NCBI GenBank assembly: GCA_022798855.1
Contig: JAAWNI010000003.1
Coordinates: forward strand, 1-39,484
Source of the DNA: Lawsonibacter sp.
GTDB lineage: Bacteria > Bacillota > Clostridia > Oscillospirales > Oscillospiraceae
Length of the DNA stretch: 39,484 nucleotides
Direction: 5' to 3'
The position numbers were made by a program, and so were the translations under genes. This document shows, one piece after another, positions 1 through 9,211 of the stretch. Each line of letters opens with the position of its first letter. Position 1 is the stretch's first letter. The notes below the pieces were generated by a model that saw nothing but the letters and a program-made list of their open reading frames with translations, was not told where the DNA came from and made no database searches.

Positions 1-735
1 ATGCCCTCCAGCTTGCCGCTCTGCTGGTTGATGACCCCGTCCAGGCCGTGGGCGTAGAAGGGGGTGCGCAGCTCCTGGGCGTAGGTGGGGGAGACGGTGG
101 TGACGAAGTTGGAGGCCATGATGGCGCCCTTCATCAGGTTCACGTCCCGGTGGTAGGCCAGCATCCCCTCGTTGAAGTAGCTCCGGTCCAGGCCGATGAC
201 GTCCTGGAGGACCTGGTCGCCGTACCGGCCCTGGTACTCGATGTTGTGGATGGTGTACACCGTCTTGGCGTGGTCCAGCTGGGGGATGCGGTATTTCTCC
301 TCCAGCAGGTAGACCGGGACCAGGGCGGTCTGCCAGTCATTGCAGTGGATGATGTCGGGGGCCCAGTCCATCTGGCCCGGGGCTTCCACCACCGCCCGGG
401 AGAAGTAGGCGTACCGCTCGCAGTCGTCAAAGTGGCCGTACAGCTGCCACCGCTTGAAGTAGTACTCGTTATCCACGAACCAGAAGGTGACCCCCTGGTA
501 CTCCACCTCGAACAGGCCGCAGTATACCTGCCGCCAGGCCAGCGTGACGTTGAAGTACTTCAAAAAGGCCATCTTGGCCCGCCAGTCCTCGCTGACCCCC
601 TCGTACAGGGGCAGGATCACCTTGACCTCGTGGCCCTCCGCCGCCAGGGCCTGGGGCAGGGAGCCGGCCACGTCGGCCAGTCCGCCGGTTTTGATGAAGG
701 GGGCCGCTTCGGAGGTCGCAAAGAGAATTTTCATA
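1..735 (-). CDS. glgA: Glycogen synthase (ADP-glucose type), N-terminal part, truncated by window start
   Basis: Minus-strand reading from ATG at 735 gives MKILFATSEAAPFIKTGGLADVAGSLPQALAAEGHEVKVILPLY..., with the KTGGLADV motif typical of bacterial glycogen synthases; last in the glgB-C-D-A order. Confidence 0.93.
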
Positions 736-862
736 GAAACCACCTTTTTCAAATATTATTGGGATGTCCGCTGCGGGGGGCGGCCGCCGGACCGCCGCCC
801 CCGCAGCCGCCGGGAATCGTTAGGAGGACGCCCTCCCCAAAGCAGGAGGGCGTCCGGAAAAA

Positions 863-1978
863 TCAGACGACAGAGCCCTTGGCGATGGCCAGGGGATAGG
901 TGGCGTGGCCCATGAGCATGCGGCCCTCATTCACCGTTACGTCCTTGTCGGCGATGACATAGGACAGGGAGGCCCCCGCTTTGACCACAGTGCCCTGCAT
1001 CAGCACGCTGTCAGCGACCTTGGCTCCTTTTTCCACAATGACGCCCCGGGCGATGATGGAATTCTCCACCTCGCCTTCGATGAAGCAGCCGTCAGCCACC
1101 AGGGAGCAGACCGACTTGGACTCCGGGCCGTAGTAGGTGGAGGGGTTGGACTGGTCCTTGGTGCGGATGGGCCGGGCGGTGTTGAACAGGTCGGCCCGGA
1201 TGGCGGGGTCCAGCAGGTCCATCGACCGCTGGTAGTAGTCGCCCACCGACTGGAACCGGCCCACATAGCCCTTGTGGATGTACGGCATCATCTTCAGGGA
1301 CTTCATCCTGGGCTGGAGGACCCCGCGGCTAAAATTGGACACGTCATGGGCGGAGCAGTAGTCCACCATGTCCATCAGCAGCCGCTTGGACAGAATGTAT
1401 ATCTCCAGCGACTCCAGCGCCTTGCCGGCGGCGGTGGGGTGGACCGACAGGTCGGTGATCCGCCCCTCCTCGCTGACCTCCACATACTCGGAGAACCGGG
1501 GGGCCCCCTTCAAGGTGGGGGTGCACACCATGGTGATGTCAGCGCCGGAGTTCTTATGCTGCTCGAAAACCTCGTTGACGGGCAGGTTGATGGCCACGTC
1601 GCCCCAGGCCAGGAGCACATACTCCTGGCGGATGTCCTCCAGGTAGTCGTAGACCCCGGACAGCGCTTCCATGCTGCCCCGGTACTCCCCGTGGCCCTGC
1701 TCGGTGTAGCTGAAGGGGGGCAGGATGCGCAGGCCACCGTGCTTGCGGCTCAGGTCCCAGTCCTTGCCGGAGCCCAGATGGTCCAGAAGGGACTGATAGC
1801 TCTGATGGACCACCACGCCCACGTCGGTGATGCCGGCGTTGACGCAGTTGGACAGCATGAAGTCGATCAGGCGGTAGCGCCCGCCAAAGGGCAGGGAGCA
1901 GGTGTTGCGGGGGCGGGTCAGCTCCCCTAAATTGGCGTCGGAGCGGTACGCGAACAAAATTCCGTGCAGATCATTCAT
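863..1978 (-). CDS. glgD: Glucose-1-phosphate adenylyltransferase, GlgD subunit
   Basis: 371 aa; nucleotidyltransferase-like N-terminus ([24 protein letters not shown]) with left-handed beta-helix C-terminus; paralogue next to glgC; ATGA overlap with glgC stop. Confidence 0.92.
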   Translation of the reverse strand: MNDLHGILFAYRSDANLGELTRPRNTCSLPFGGRYRLIDFMLSNCVNAGITDVGVVVHQSYQSLLDHLGSGKDWDLSRKHGGLRILPPFSYTEQGHGEYRGSMEALSGVYDYLEDIRQEYVLLAWGDVAINLPVNEVFEQHKNSGADITMVCTPTLKGAPRFSEYVEVSEEGRITDLSVHPTAAGKALESLEIYILSKRLLMDMVDYCSAHDVSNFSRGVLQPRMKSLKMMPYIHKGYVGRFQSVGDYYQRSMDLLDPAIRADLFNTARPIRTKDQSNPSTYYGPESKSVCSLVADGCFIEGEVENSIIARGVIVEKGAKVADSVLMQGTVVKAGASLSYVIADKDVTVNEGRMLMGHATYPLAIAKGSVV

Positions 1979-3198
1979 GCCTGCCCACCTCCTTTTACAT
2001 CTTCCCGGACCATGGCCTTGGGCGCGACGGCGGCCTTCTCGCCTACCGTAATCCCGGTGGCCACCACGGCTATGCCCCAGCCCTCCCGGCCGTCAGGGGC
2101 GGAGCCCACCACGGCCCCGGCTTCTACCGTGGCGTTCTCCGCCACGATGGAGTAGGCCACCTTTGCCCCGGCTTTCACCGTGGCCCCGGGCATCAGGATG
2201 GAGTACTGAATATCCGCTCCCTCCTCCACGGTGACCGAGTTGAACAGGACCGAGTTGGCCACTACGCCGTCTACCTGGCAGCCGCCGGTGACCAGAGAGT
2301 GGGAGATAGAGGCCTTTGGGCCGGTGACGTGTGGGGGCTTGATGGGGGTGCGGGCGTAGATGGGCCAGCTCTCGTCGTACATGTCCAGGCCGCTGCTGGC
2401 CCCCGCCAGCATGTCCATGTTGGCGTCCCACAGCGAGTCGATGGTGCCCACGTCCTTCCAGTAGCCCGCGAAGCGGTAGGCCATCAGCTTCTCGCCGGCG
2501 CCCAGCATGTTGGGGATGATGTTTTTGCCAAAGTCGTTGGAGGAGTTGGGGTCGGCTTCGTCATCGATGAGGTATTTGCGCAGCTTGGACCAAGTGAATA
2601 CATAGATGCCCATGGACGCCAGGTTGCTCTTGGGCTGGGGGGGCTTCTCCTCAAACTCGTAGACCTGGTCGTCGGCTTCCACGTTCAGGATGCCGAAGCG
2701 CTTGGCCTCTTCCATGGTGACCTCCAGCACCGAGATGGTGCAGGCCGCCCCGGCCCGCTTGTGGTAGGCCACCATTTCTGAGTAGTCCATCTTATAGATG
2801 TGGTCGCCCGACAGGACCACCACATACTCCGGGTCGTACATGTCCAGAAAGCCGATGTTCTGGTAGATGGCGTTGGCTGTGCCCTTGTACCAGGTGCCGA
2901 CCTCGCCCTCCCGCTGGTAGGGGGGGAGGATATGTACGCCGCCGTCAGACCGGTCCAGGTCCCAGGGCTGTCCGTTGCCCAGATAGCTGTTCAGCTCCAG
3001 CGGGCGGTACTGGGTCAGCACGCCCACCGTGTCAATGCCGGAGTTCACGCAGTTGGACAGGGGGAAATCAATGATTCGATACTTCCCGCCGAAAGGCACG
3101 GCGGGCTTTGCCACGTTGCTGGTCAGAGCGTAGAGACGGCTGCCCTGGCCCCCGGCCAGCAGCATGGCGACTACTTCTTTCTTCATTTTGGCGTTCAC
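1975..3198 (-). CDS. glgC: Glucose-1-phosphate adenylyltransferase (ADP-glucose pyrophosphorylase)
   Basis: 407 aa; [44 protein letters not shown] is a canonical GlgC signature. Confidence 0.96.
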   Translation of the reverse strand: MNAKMKKEVVAMLLAGGQGSRLYALTSNVAKPAVPFGGKYRIIDFPLSNCVNSGIDTVGVLTQYRPLELNSYLGNGQPWDLDRSDGGVHILPPYQREGEVGTWYKGTANAIYQNIGFLDMYDPEYVVVLSGDHIYKMDYSEMVAYHKRAGAACTISVLEVTMEEAKRFGILNVEADDQVYEFEEKPPQPKSNLASMGIYVFTWSKLRKYLIDDEADPNSSNDFGKNIIPNMLGAGEKLMAYRFAGYWKDVGTIDSLWDANMDMLAGASSGLDMYDESWPIYARTPIKPPHVTGPKASISHSLVTGGCQVDGVVANSVLFNSVTVEEGADIQYSILMPGATVKAGAKVAYSIVAENATVEAGAVVGSAPDGREGWGIAVVATGITVGEKAAVAPKAMVREDVKGGGQA

Positions 3199-3328
3199 CT
3201 CTCACTTTTTGGTTGCGCGGCAGCATCTATAGAGAATTGGGGCCGGAGGGCCCCAAAGGTGCCCGGGAGGACTGCCCCCTCCCCCCGGAGGGGGAGGAAG
3301 GCCCGGGGCGGCGGGGCGGACGCCCCCG

Positions 3329-5443
3329 TTACTTCTCCACCTTCTTGGCGCGGGTCCGCTTGGGTTTTTCCGCGGCGGTTTTTTCCACGGCGGGCTTTTC
3401 CGCTTTGGCGGCCTTCTTCGGGGCGGGCTTTTTCTCCGCCTTGGCGGCGGCCTTCTTCGGAGCGGGCTTCTTCTCTGCCTTGGCATCATCCGGCTTTTCC
3501 GCCTTGGGCTTGCGCTCGGGGTTCTTCCGCACACAGCGGTAAACTACGGCGGACATGGGGGGCAGGTCGGCCAGGAAGGACTGGGGCTGGTCGTGGCAGC
3601 CGACCTTCTCCGTCTTGACCGGCGCCTTGTCCCCGCGGCCCCCGCCGCCAAAGGCGGCGTCGTCGGTGTTGAACACGGCGCTCCAGCTGCCGGCGAAGGG
3701 CGCCCCCACCCGGTAGTCCTTCCGGTACTCCGGGGAGAAGTTGCACAGCACCAGCAGCGGGGTCCCCTTCCGGTCCCAGCGGAGGAAGGCCACCGTATTG
3801 GCGTTGTTGTCGTCGGCGCACAGCCACTGGAAGCCCTGCCAGGAGTCGTCCTGGTCCCACAGGGGGGCGTTCTCCAGATAGAAGGCGTTTATCGCCTTGA
3901 CAAAGTCCTGGGTCTGGCGGTGGGGGGTGTATTGCAGCAGGTGCCAATCCAGGGAGTACTCAAAGTGCCACTCGTTCCACTGGCCCAGCTCCGCCCCCAT
4001 GAAGGTCAGCTTCTTGCCCGGGTGGGTCATCATATAGGCGTAGAAGGCCCGGACGCCGGCAAACTTCTGGGGGTTGTCCCCGGGCATCTTGCCAAAGAAG
4101 GAGCCCTTCATGTGGACCACCTCGTCGTGGCTCAGGGGCAGGATATAGTTCTCTGAGAAGGCGTACATCAGGGAGAAGGTAATATCCCGGTGGTTGAACT
4201 GCCGGAAATAGGGGTCCAGCTTGATATAGTGGCAGATATCGTTCATCCACCCCATGTTCCACTTGAAGTTGAAGCCCAGGCCCCCGTCGCTTACCGGCTT
4301 GGTCACCTTGGGCCAGGCGGTGGACTCCTCCGCCACCATCAGCACGTCGGGGTGGGCGGCGAAGATGGCGGTGTTCAGGTCCTGGAAGAATTTGATGGCT
4401 TCCAGGTTCTCGTGGCCGCCGTTCACGTTGGGCAGCCACTCCCCGTCCTTCCGGTTGTAGTCCAGATAGAGCATGGAGGACACCGCGTCTACCCGCAGGC
4501 CGTCCATGTGGTACTCCTCCAGCCAGAACATGGCCGAGGAGAACAGGAAGGAGCGCACCTCGCTGCGGCCGAAGTCGAACACGTCGGTGCCCCACTCCTT
4601 ATGCTCCCCCTTCCGGGAGTCGGCGTACTCGTAGGTGGGGGTGCCGTCGAAGTTGTACAGGCCGAAGGCATCGCGGGGGAAGTGGGCCGGGACCCAGTCC
4701 ATAATAACCCCTACCCCCGCCTGATGGAGCTGGTCGATGAGGTATTTCAGGTCGTCAGGGGTGCCGTAGCGGCTGGTGGCGGCGAAATAGCCGGTGCACT
4801 GGTAGCCCCAGGAGGCGTCCAGGGGGTGCTCCGTGACGGGGAGAAGCTCCACATGGGTGAAGCCCATCTCCTTTACGTAAGGGACCAGATAGCCGGTGAT
4901 GTCCCGGTAGCTGAGGAATTCCCCCTCGCCGGTGCGCCGCCAGGAGCCCAGATGGCACTCGTAGATGTTCATGGGCCGGCGGTAAGGCGGGTTCTTCGCC
5001 CGGAAGGCCAGCCAGTCCCGGTCGCCCCACTGGTAGCCGGTGTCCAGGTCGTACAGCTTGCTGGACACGTCGGGCCGGGTGGCCGCGTGGAACGCGTATG
5101 GGTCCGCTTTGCCTACGAAGCCGCCGTCCGCCTTATGTATGGCGTACTGATAGGCGTCGTAGCGGTTCAGGCCGGGGACGAAGGCCTCCCAGATGCCCCC
5201 CTCCACACGCTCCATGGGGGTGGCCTCCAGGTCCCAGTTGTTGAAGTCGCCGATGATCGTGACCTTTGGGGCGTTGGGCGCCCACACCCGGAAGAGATAG
5301 CCCTTCGCGCCGCCCTCGTCCTTCGCCGGATGGGCGCCGAAGCACTTCCAGGCGTGGGTGGAGCGGCCCTCGGAAAAGGCCTCAAGTTCTAAAAAAAGGT
5401 CGTTGGAAGAGAGATTTTCTTGGTATTTAGACATTTTTATCAC
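3329..5443 (-). CDS. glgB: 1,4-alpha-glucan branching enzyme with Lys/Ala/Pro-rich C-terminal extension
   Basis: 704 aa; CBM48 plus GH13 catalytic core (DGLRVDAVSSMLYLDY, PLSHDEVVH, MGAELGQWNEW); ends in KAEKKPAPKKAAAKAEKKPAPKKAAKAEKPAVEKTAAEKPKRTRAKKVEK. Confidence 0.95.
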   Translation of the reverse strand: MIKMSKYQENLSSNDLFLELEAFSEGRSTHAWKCFGAHPAKDEGGAKGYLFRVWAPNAPKVTIIGDFNNWDLEATPMERVEGGIWEAFVPGLNRYDAYQYAIHKADGGFVGKADPYAFHAATRPDVSSKLYDLDTGYQWGDRDWLAFRAKNPPYRRPMNIYECHLGSWRRTGEGEFLSYRDITGYLVPYVKEMGFTHVELLPVTEHPLDASWGYQCTGYFAATSRYGTPDDLKYLIDQLHQAGVGVIMDWVPAHFPRDAFGLYNFDGTPTYEYADSRKGEHKEWGTDVFDFGRSEVRSFLFSSAMFWLEEYHMDGLRVDAVSSMLYLDYNRKDGEWLPNVNGGHENLEAIKFFQDLNTAIFAAHPDVLMVAEESTAWPKVTKPVSDGGLGFNFKWNMGWMNDICHYIKLDPYFRQFNHRDITFSLMYAFSENYILPLSHDEVVHMKGSFFGKMPGDNPQKFAGVRAFYAYMMTHPGKKLTFMGAELGQWNEWHFEYSLDWHLLQYTPHRQTQDFVKAINAFYLENAPLWDQDDSWQGFQWLCADDNNANTVAFLRWDRKGTPLLVLCNFSPEYRKDYRVGAPFAGSWSAVFNTDDAAFGGGGRGDKAPVKTEKVGCHDQPQSFLADLPPMSAVVYRCVRKNPERKPKAEKPDDAKAEKKPAPKKAAAKAEKKPAPKKAAKAEKPAVEKTAAEKPKRTRAKKVEK

Positions 5444-5521
5444 CTCGTGGAATTCTTTGCCAACCGCTGTCAGCTAAAACTAACAAGGGGGTATCAAACA
5501 CGCTCGGGTGTATTTAGATAA

Positions 5522-5550
5522 ATTATACAACAAGGGGCGTGGGCCGTCAA
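5522..5550 (-). promoter_or_regulatory. sigmaA-type promoter for the glg operon (TTGACG-N17-TATAAT)
   Basis: Reverse complement reads TTGACGgcccacgccccttgttgTATAAT, 17-nt spacer, ~80 nt upstream of the glgB start. Confidence 0.8.
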
Positions 5551-5769
5551 GTAAAATAGTGGAAAACCTGTGAGAAATCAAAAAGAAATTCCTACAGCGG
5601 CAAGGGGTGGAGGGATGGTCCCTTGGGATATCGCGCGGGGACAGCCTTTTCAGGGACAGGCAGGGGGCAAGCCCTTGTTCCACATGTTGGCCGGTTTGCC
5701 GCCCTGCCGCCGGCGGACACGGCAAGCCGTGTCCCTACAAAAAGGATGGTCCCTTGGGGTATCGGTCCG

Positions 5770-6918
5770 TCAGCCCGCCATCAGCAGTTTGCTCAGCATT
5801 CTGCCGAAAATGCCCGGGATGGACAGCCGCTCCACAGGCTCGGGGGCCAGTATGGGGACCGTGTCCCGGAGCTCCTCCCCCACGTAGACCTCCAGCCGCC
5901 CCAGAATCTGCCCCCGCTCTACCGGGGCTTCTACGTCCTCCGCCATGGACAGGCGGGTGCCCACCTGGCCCTCCTCGCCCTTCCGGACCAAAAGACGGCA
6001 GTCCCGCTCCAGCTGGGGCTGGACCTGGGCCTGGACGCCCAGCAGTACGTCCACAGGGGCCAGCGGGGCCTCCGGATAGACCGGGACCAGGCTGTAATTG
6101 GCAAAGCCGTAGTCCAGCAGGGCCTTGGCGTCCTCAAAGCGCTGGCCTACCGTGGGGGACCGCATCACTACGGCAATCAGCTCCATGCCGTCCCGCTCCG
6201 CCGTGGCCGACATGCAGTACTGCGCCGAGCTGGTATAGCCCGTCTTCAGGCCGGTGGTCCCCTGGTAGAAACGGACCAGGCGGTTGGTGTTGGTCAGGCC
6301 AAAGGCCCCATCACGGATGGAGTCCATCCAGATGGTGGTGTAGTCCCTGATCTTGGGGTGGTTCAATATCAGCTCCCGGGACATCAGGGCGATGTCATGG
6401 GCGCTGGTCACATGGCCCTGGGCCGGCAGGCCGGTGCAGTTGAGGAAGGTGGTGTCCGCCATCCCCAGCTCCTGGGCCCGCTGGTTCATCTGGGCGACAA
6501 AAGCCCCCTCGCTGCCCGCCAGGTGCTCCGCCAGGGCGACGGAGCAGTCGTTGCCCGACACCACCGTGACGCACTTGATCATCTCTGACACCGGCATCTG
6601 CTCCCCCTCCTTCAGATAGACCTGGGAGCCCCCCATGCCCGCCGCGTAGGCCGAGACGGCCACCGGGTCGTCCAGAGAAATCCGGCCCGAGTCCACCGCT
6701 TCCATCACCAGCAAAAGCGTCATGATCTTGGTCACGCTGGCCGGCTCCAGCTTCTCGTGGGAGTTTTCCTCCAGCAGAATGGCCCCCGTCTCCTTCTCCA
6801 TCAGCAGGCAGGAGGCGCAGGACAGCGACAGGCCGCTGTCCGCCGGCGCCGCTTCCGCAGTAAACAGGCCGGTTGTCAGGACAAATGCGGCCAACAGTAC
6901 AGATGCATATTTTTTCAT
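5770..6918 (-). CDS. D-alanyl-D-alanine carboxypeptidase (DacF/PBP5-like), signal peptide
   Basis: 382 aa; signal peptide; SxxK motif (EPASVTKIMT), SGN motif (VVSGNDCSVALAE), KTG motif (TGLKTGYTSSAQYC). Confidence 0.94.
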   Translation of the reverse strand: MKKYASVLLAAFVLTTGLFTAEAAPADSGLSLSCASCLLMEKETGAILLEENSHEKLEPASVTKIMTLLLVMEAVDSGRISLDDPVAVSAYAAGMGGSQVYLKEGEQMPVSEMIKCVTVVSGNDCSVALAEHLAGSEGAFVAQMNQRAQELGMADTTFLNCTGLPAQGHVTSAHDIALMSRELILNHPKIRDYTTIWMDSIRDGAFGLTNTNRLVRFYQGTTGLKTGYTSSAQYCMSATAERDGMELIAVVMRSPTVGQRFEDAKALLDYGFANYSLVPVYPEAPLAPVDVLLGVQAQVQPQLERDCRLLVRKGEEGQVGTRLSMAEDVEAPVERGQILGRLEVYVGEELRDTVPILAPEPVERLSIPGIFGRMLSKLLMAG

Positions 6919-7086
6919 AGTCGGTTCCTCCTGAATCCATATCCAAGAATTTGCGGGTATGGTCAGGATGTGGAGCGGGCGGTTTTTCTATTCTTTTGGA
7001 GGGTTGGTATTTTTTGTTGATTTTGCCTCGCAGAATACAATCCTCAGTCAGCCTTCATCTGACAGCTCTTCTGCCAAAAGAGTATT

Positions 7087-7182
7087 GCCGCCTGCGGGCG
7101 GACGGAATCCCCCCGCCACCGGGCTATGCCCGGAGGCCCCCCCTTTGGCAAGGGGGCTTGGGCGCCTGCGGGCGGGAAGACC
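7087..7182. repeat. REP/BIME-like palindromic intergenic repeat
   Basis: gccgcctgcgggcgg ... ccaccgggctatgcccggaggccccccctttggcaagggggc ... gcctgcgggcggg; nested hairpins; same family at 9030, 11280, 20868, 37690. Confidence 0.75.
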
Positions 7183-7311
7183 GATTCATTTGACTATAGC
7201 CTGTACCGGAGGAGAAAGAGGGCGAAAGAGGAAATTTTAAAAATTTTTGTTGGATGCACCAAAATGTGCAACTTTTGCCCTCCGCCGCCCAGGGGTGTAA
7301 GGAGGGATGAT

Positions 7312-7608
7312 GTGGCAAGGATCGTCAGGCTCCCAGACCGGGAGCAGATCATTAAACAGATGTGGAAACTGGCCAACGCCGGGGCGGGCGACGCCATCAA
7401 GCTGGCCTGCTTCCCCCCCGAGGAGTGGCGGGACACCGAAAAGCTGGAGCTGGACGCCCTCACCGAGTTCAAGCGGGGGAGCAACGGCGTGGTGGAGCTG
7501 AAATTCGTGGACCGGGGGCGGCTGCTGGAGCGGCTGCTGGACACCGTGGACCACAGCGGCGAGGACCAGGTGGACCGCTTCCTCCAGGCTATGGAGGGGG
7601 AGGGCTAG
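7312..7608 (+). CDS. Small protein in terminase small-subunit position (xtmA-like slot)
   Basis: GTG start after aaggagggatgat RBS: (V)ARIVRLPDREQIIKQMWKLANAGAGDAIKLACFPPEEWRDTEKLELDALTEF...; stop abuts terL ATG. Function from position. Confidence 0.6.
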   Translation: MARIVRLPDREQIIKQMWKLANAGAGDAIKLACFPPEEWRDTEKLELDALTEFKRGSNGVVELKFVDRGRLLERLLDTVDHSGEDQVDRFLQAMEGEG

Positions 7609-8859
7609 ATGGTTTTTTCCGAGAAGCAGAGACGGGTGCTCACCTGGTGGCGGCCGGACTCCCCGGACAGGGGCATGCAGGCCATCATCTGCGACGGGGC
7701 GGTGCGCAGCGGCAAGACCCTGTGCACCGGCCTGTCCTTCTTCTGCTGGGCTATGCGCTCCTTCCAGAACCGGAATTTCGCCCTGTGCGGCCGGACCATC
7801 CAGTCCGTGCGGCGGAACCTGCTGTCCGAGCTGATGCCCCTCCTGGAGGGAATGGGCTTCCGGTGCGTGGAGAAGGTGAGCAAAAACGTCATTCAGGTGC
7901 GGCTGGGCGGGCGGAAAAATACCTTTTACCTCTTCGGAGGGAAGGACGAGGGCTCCGCCGCCCTCATCCAGGGCGTCACCCTGGCCGGGGCCCTGCTGGA
8001 CGAGGCCGCCCTGATGCCCCGGTCCTTCGTGGAACAGACCGCCGCCCGGTGCTCCGTCTCCGGAAGCCGGCTTTGGTTCTCCTGCAACCCGGAGTCCCCC
8101 GCCCACTGGTTCTATCAGGAGTGGGTCCTGAAGGCGGAGGAGAAAAAAGCCCTGCGCCTTCAGTTCACTATGGATGACAACCCCGGGCTGTCCAAGGAGG
8201 TGCGGGAGCGGTACGCCAGCACCTTTCAGGGCGCCTTCTACCGCCGGTTCGTGCTGGGGGAGTGGGCCGCCGCCGAGGGGTTGGTCTACGACTTCTTCGA
8301 CCAGGGCTTTGTCCAGGAGGCCCCCGAGGGGCCCTTTCAGGAGTGGTATGTGTCCGTTGACTACGGCACCGCCAATCCCACCTCCATGGGGCTGTGGGGG
8401 AGGAAAAACGGGGTGTGGTACCGGGTGGACGAGTACTACTACGACGGCCGGGCTGAACGAAGGCAGAAAACCGATGAGGAGTACGCCGGCGACCTGGCCC
8501 GGCTGGCCGGCGGCAGGCCCGTCCGGGCCGTCATCGCCGACCCCTCCGCCGCCAGCTTCCGCGAAACCCTGCGCAGAAAAGGCTGGCGGGTGCGGAAGGC
8601 CGACAATCAGGTGGTGTCCGGGATTCGGCTCACCGCCCAGCTGCTGAAAAGCGGGGGGATCGTGATTTGCAGGGGGTGCGGCAACGCCATTCGGGAGTTC
8701 TCGCTGTACCGCTGGGACGACCGGGCTCCAGGACAGGACCAGGTGCGCAAGGAGCATGACCACGCTATGGACGAGATCCGATACTTCGCCGCCACCGTGG
8801 CCGCAAAGGAGGGCCGGGGCGGGATGTTCGCCGGGTGCGTGGAGAGAGGGAGGTTTTAG
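7609..8859 (+). CDS. Phage terminase large subunit (PBSX XtmB family)
   Basis: Walker A GAVRSGKT, Walker B-like GALLDEAA, RNase-H-fold nuclease acidic positions VDYGTANPTS, IADPSAASF, HAMDEIRYF. Confidence 0.93.
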   Translation: MVFSEKQRRVLTWWRPDSPDRGMQAIICDGAVRSGKTLCTGLSFFCWAMRSFQNRNFALCGRTIQSVRRNLLSELMPLLEGMGFRCVEKVSKNVIQVRLGGRKNTFYLFGGKDEGSAALIQGVTLAGALLDEAALMPRSFVEQTAARCSVSGSRLWFSCNPESPAHWFYQEWVLKAEEKKALRLQFTMDDNPGLSKEVRERYASTFQGAFYRRFVLGEWAAAEGLVYDFFDQGFVQEAPEGPFQEWYVSVDYGTANPTSMGLWGRKNGVWYRVDEYYYDGRAERRQKTDEEYAGDLARLAGGRPVRAVIADPSAASFRETLRRKGWRVRKADNQVVSGIRLTAQLLKSGGIVICRGCGNAIREFSLYRWDDRAPGQDQVRKEHDHAMDEIRYFAATVAAKEGRGGMFAGCVERGRF

Positions 8860-9022
8860 AACCTGTATTCACAATCTCAAACGACCATCTGGACGGGCCT
8901 TTTGCCGCCTTGCGGCGTTAAAAAATCTTGAAATCCACAAAGGATTCCTGTGATTTTTTGCCTTGCAGGGCGGCAAAATTTCTCGTCCATCCGGCATTTT
9001 TACTTATGAATACAGGTTCTTA
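8857..9022. repeat. MITE-like long imperfect palindrome, copy A
   Basis: Terminal inverted repeats agaacctgtattcacaa / ttatgaatacaggttct; inner arms ccttttgccgcct / agggcggcaaaatt; core hairpin gcgttaaaaaatcttgaaatccacaaaggattcctgtgattttttgccttgc (8915-8966) shared with copy B. Confidence 0.85.
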
Positions 9023-9029
9023 GGAGAAA

Positions 9030-9184
9030 TAGCCCCCCTTGCTAAAGGGGGCTGGCACGGCGCAGCCGTGACTGGGGGATTCCGTCTGTGGGAAGCTCTC
9101 CGCTTATCGGAATCCCTCCACCGCCGCCGAAGGCGGCGGTCCCCCTCCCTTTGGCAAGGGAGGCTTGCCGCCTGCGGGCGGGAC
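9030..9184. repeat. REP/BIME-like inverted pair of palindromic repeats
   Basis: agccccccttgctaaagggggctggcacggcgcagccgtgactgggggattccg ... cggaatccctccaccgccgccgaaggcggcggtccccctccctttggcaagggaggc. Confidence 0.8.
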
Positions 9185-9211
9185 GGGAGATTATTTGTAA
9201 GGAGGAATTGC

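Noticed and set aside
831-861. Hairpin ggacgccctccccaaagcaggagggcgtcc between glgD and glgA as a terminator
   Set aside because: Strong stem but no U-run in the glg transcription direction; could be an mRNA stability element, insufficient support for a terminator call.
48-899. Plus-strand ORFs over glgA/glgD/glgC (48-899, 905-1930, 2299-2781, 2800-3618)
   Set aside because: Antisense to clear glycogen genes; spurious high-GC ORFs.
5610-5766. Direct repeat of 'ggatggtcccttggg' around a hairpin between glgB promoter region and dac gene
   Set aside because: Short repeats with a gacacggcaagccgtgtc hairpin; no convincing mobile element boundaries or CRISPR-like spacing.
7237-8763. 508-aa minus-strand ORF across the terminase genes, and similar minus-strand ORFs at 10309-11577, 11558-12832, 13551-14813 and 17069-18259
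   Set aside because: Antisense to well-supported phage genes; composition Pro/Gly/His/Val-rich without motifs.
8857-9184. Possible phage attachment site or CRISPR-like repeat near the cluster start
   Set aside because: Repeats are palindromic intergenic elements without regular spacers; no tRNA or duplicated att core found flanking the 7.3-20.8 kb block.
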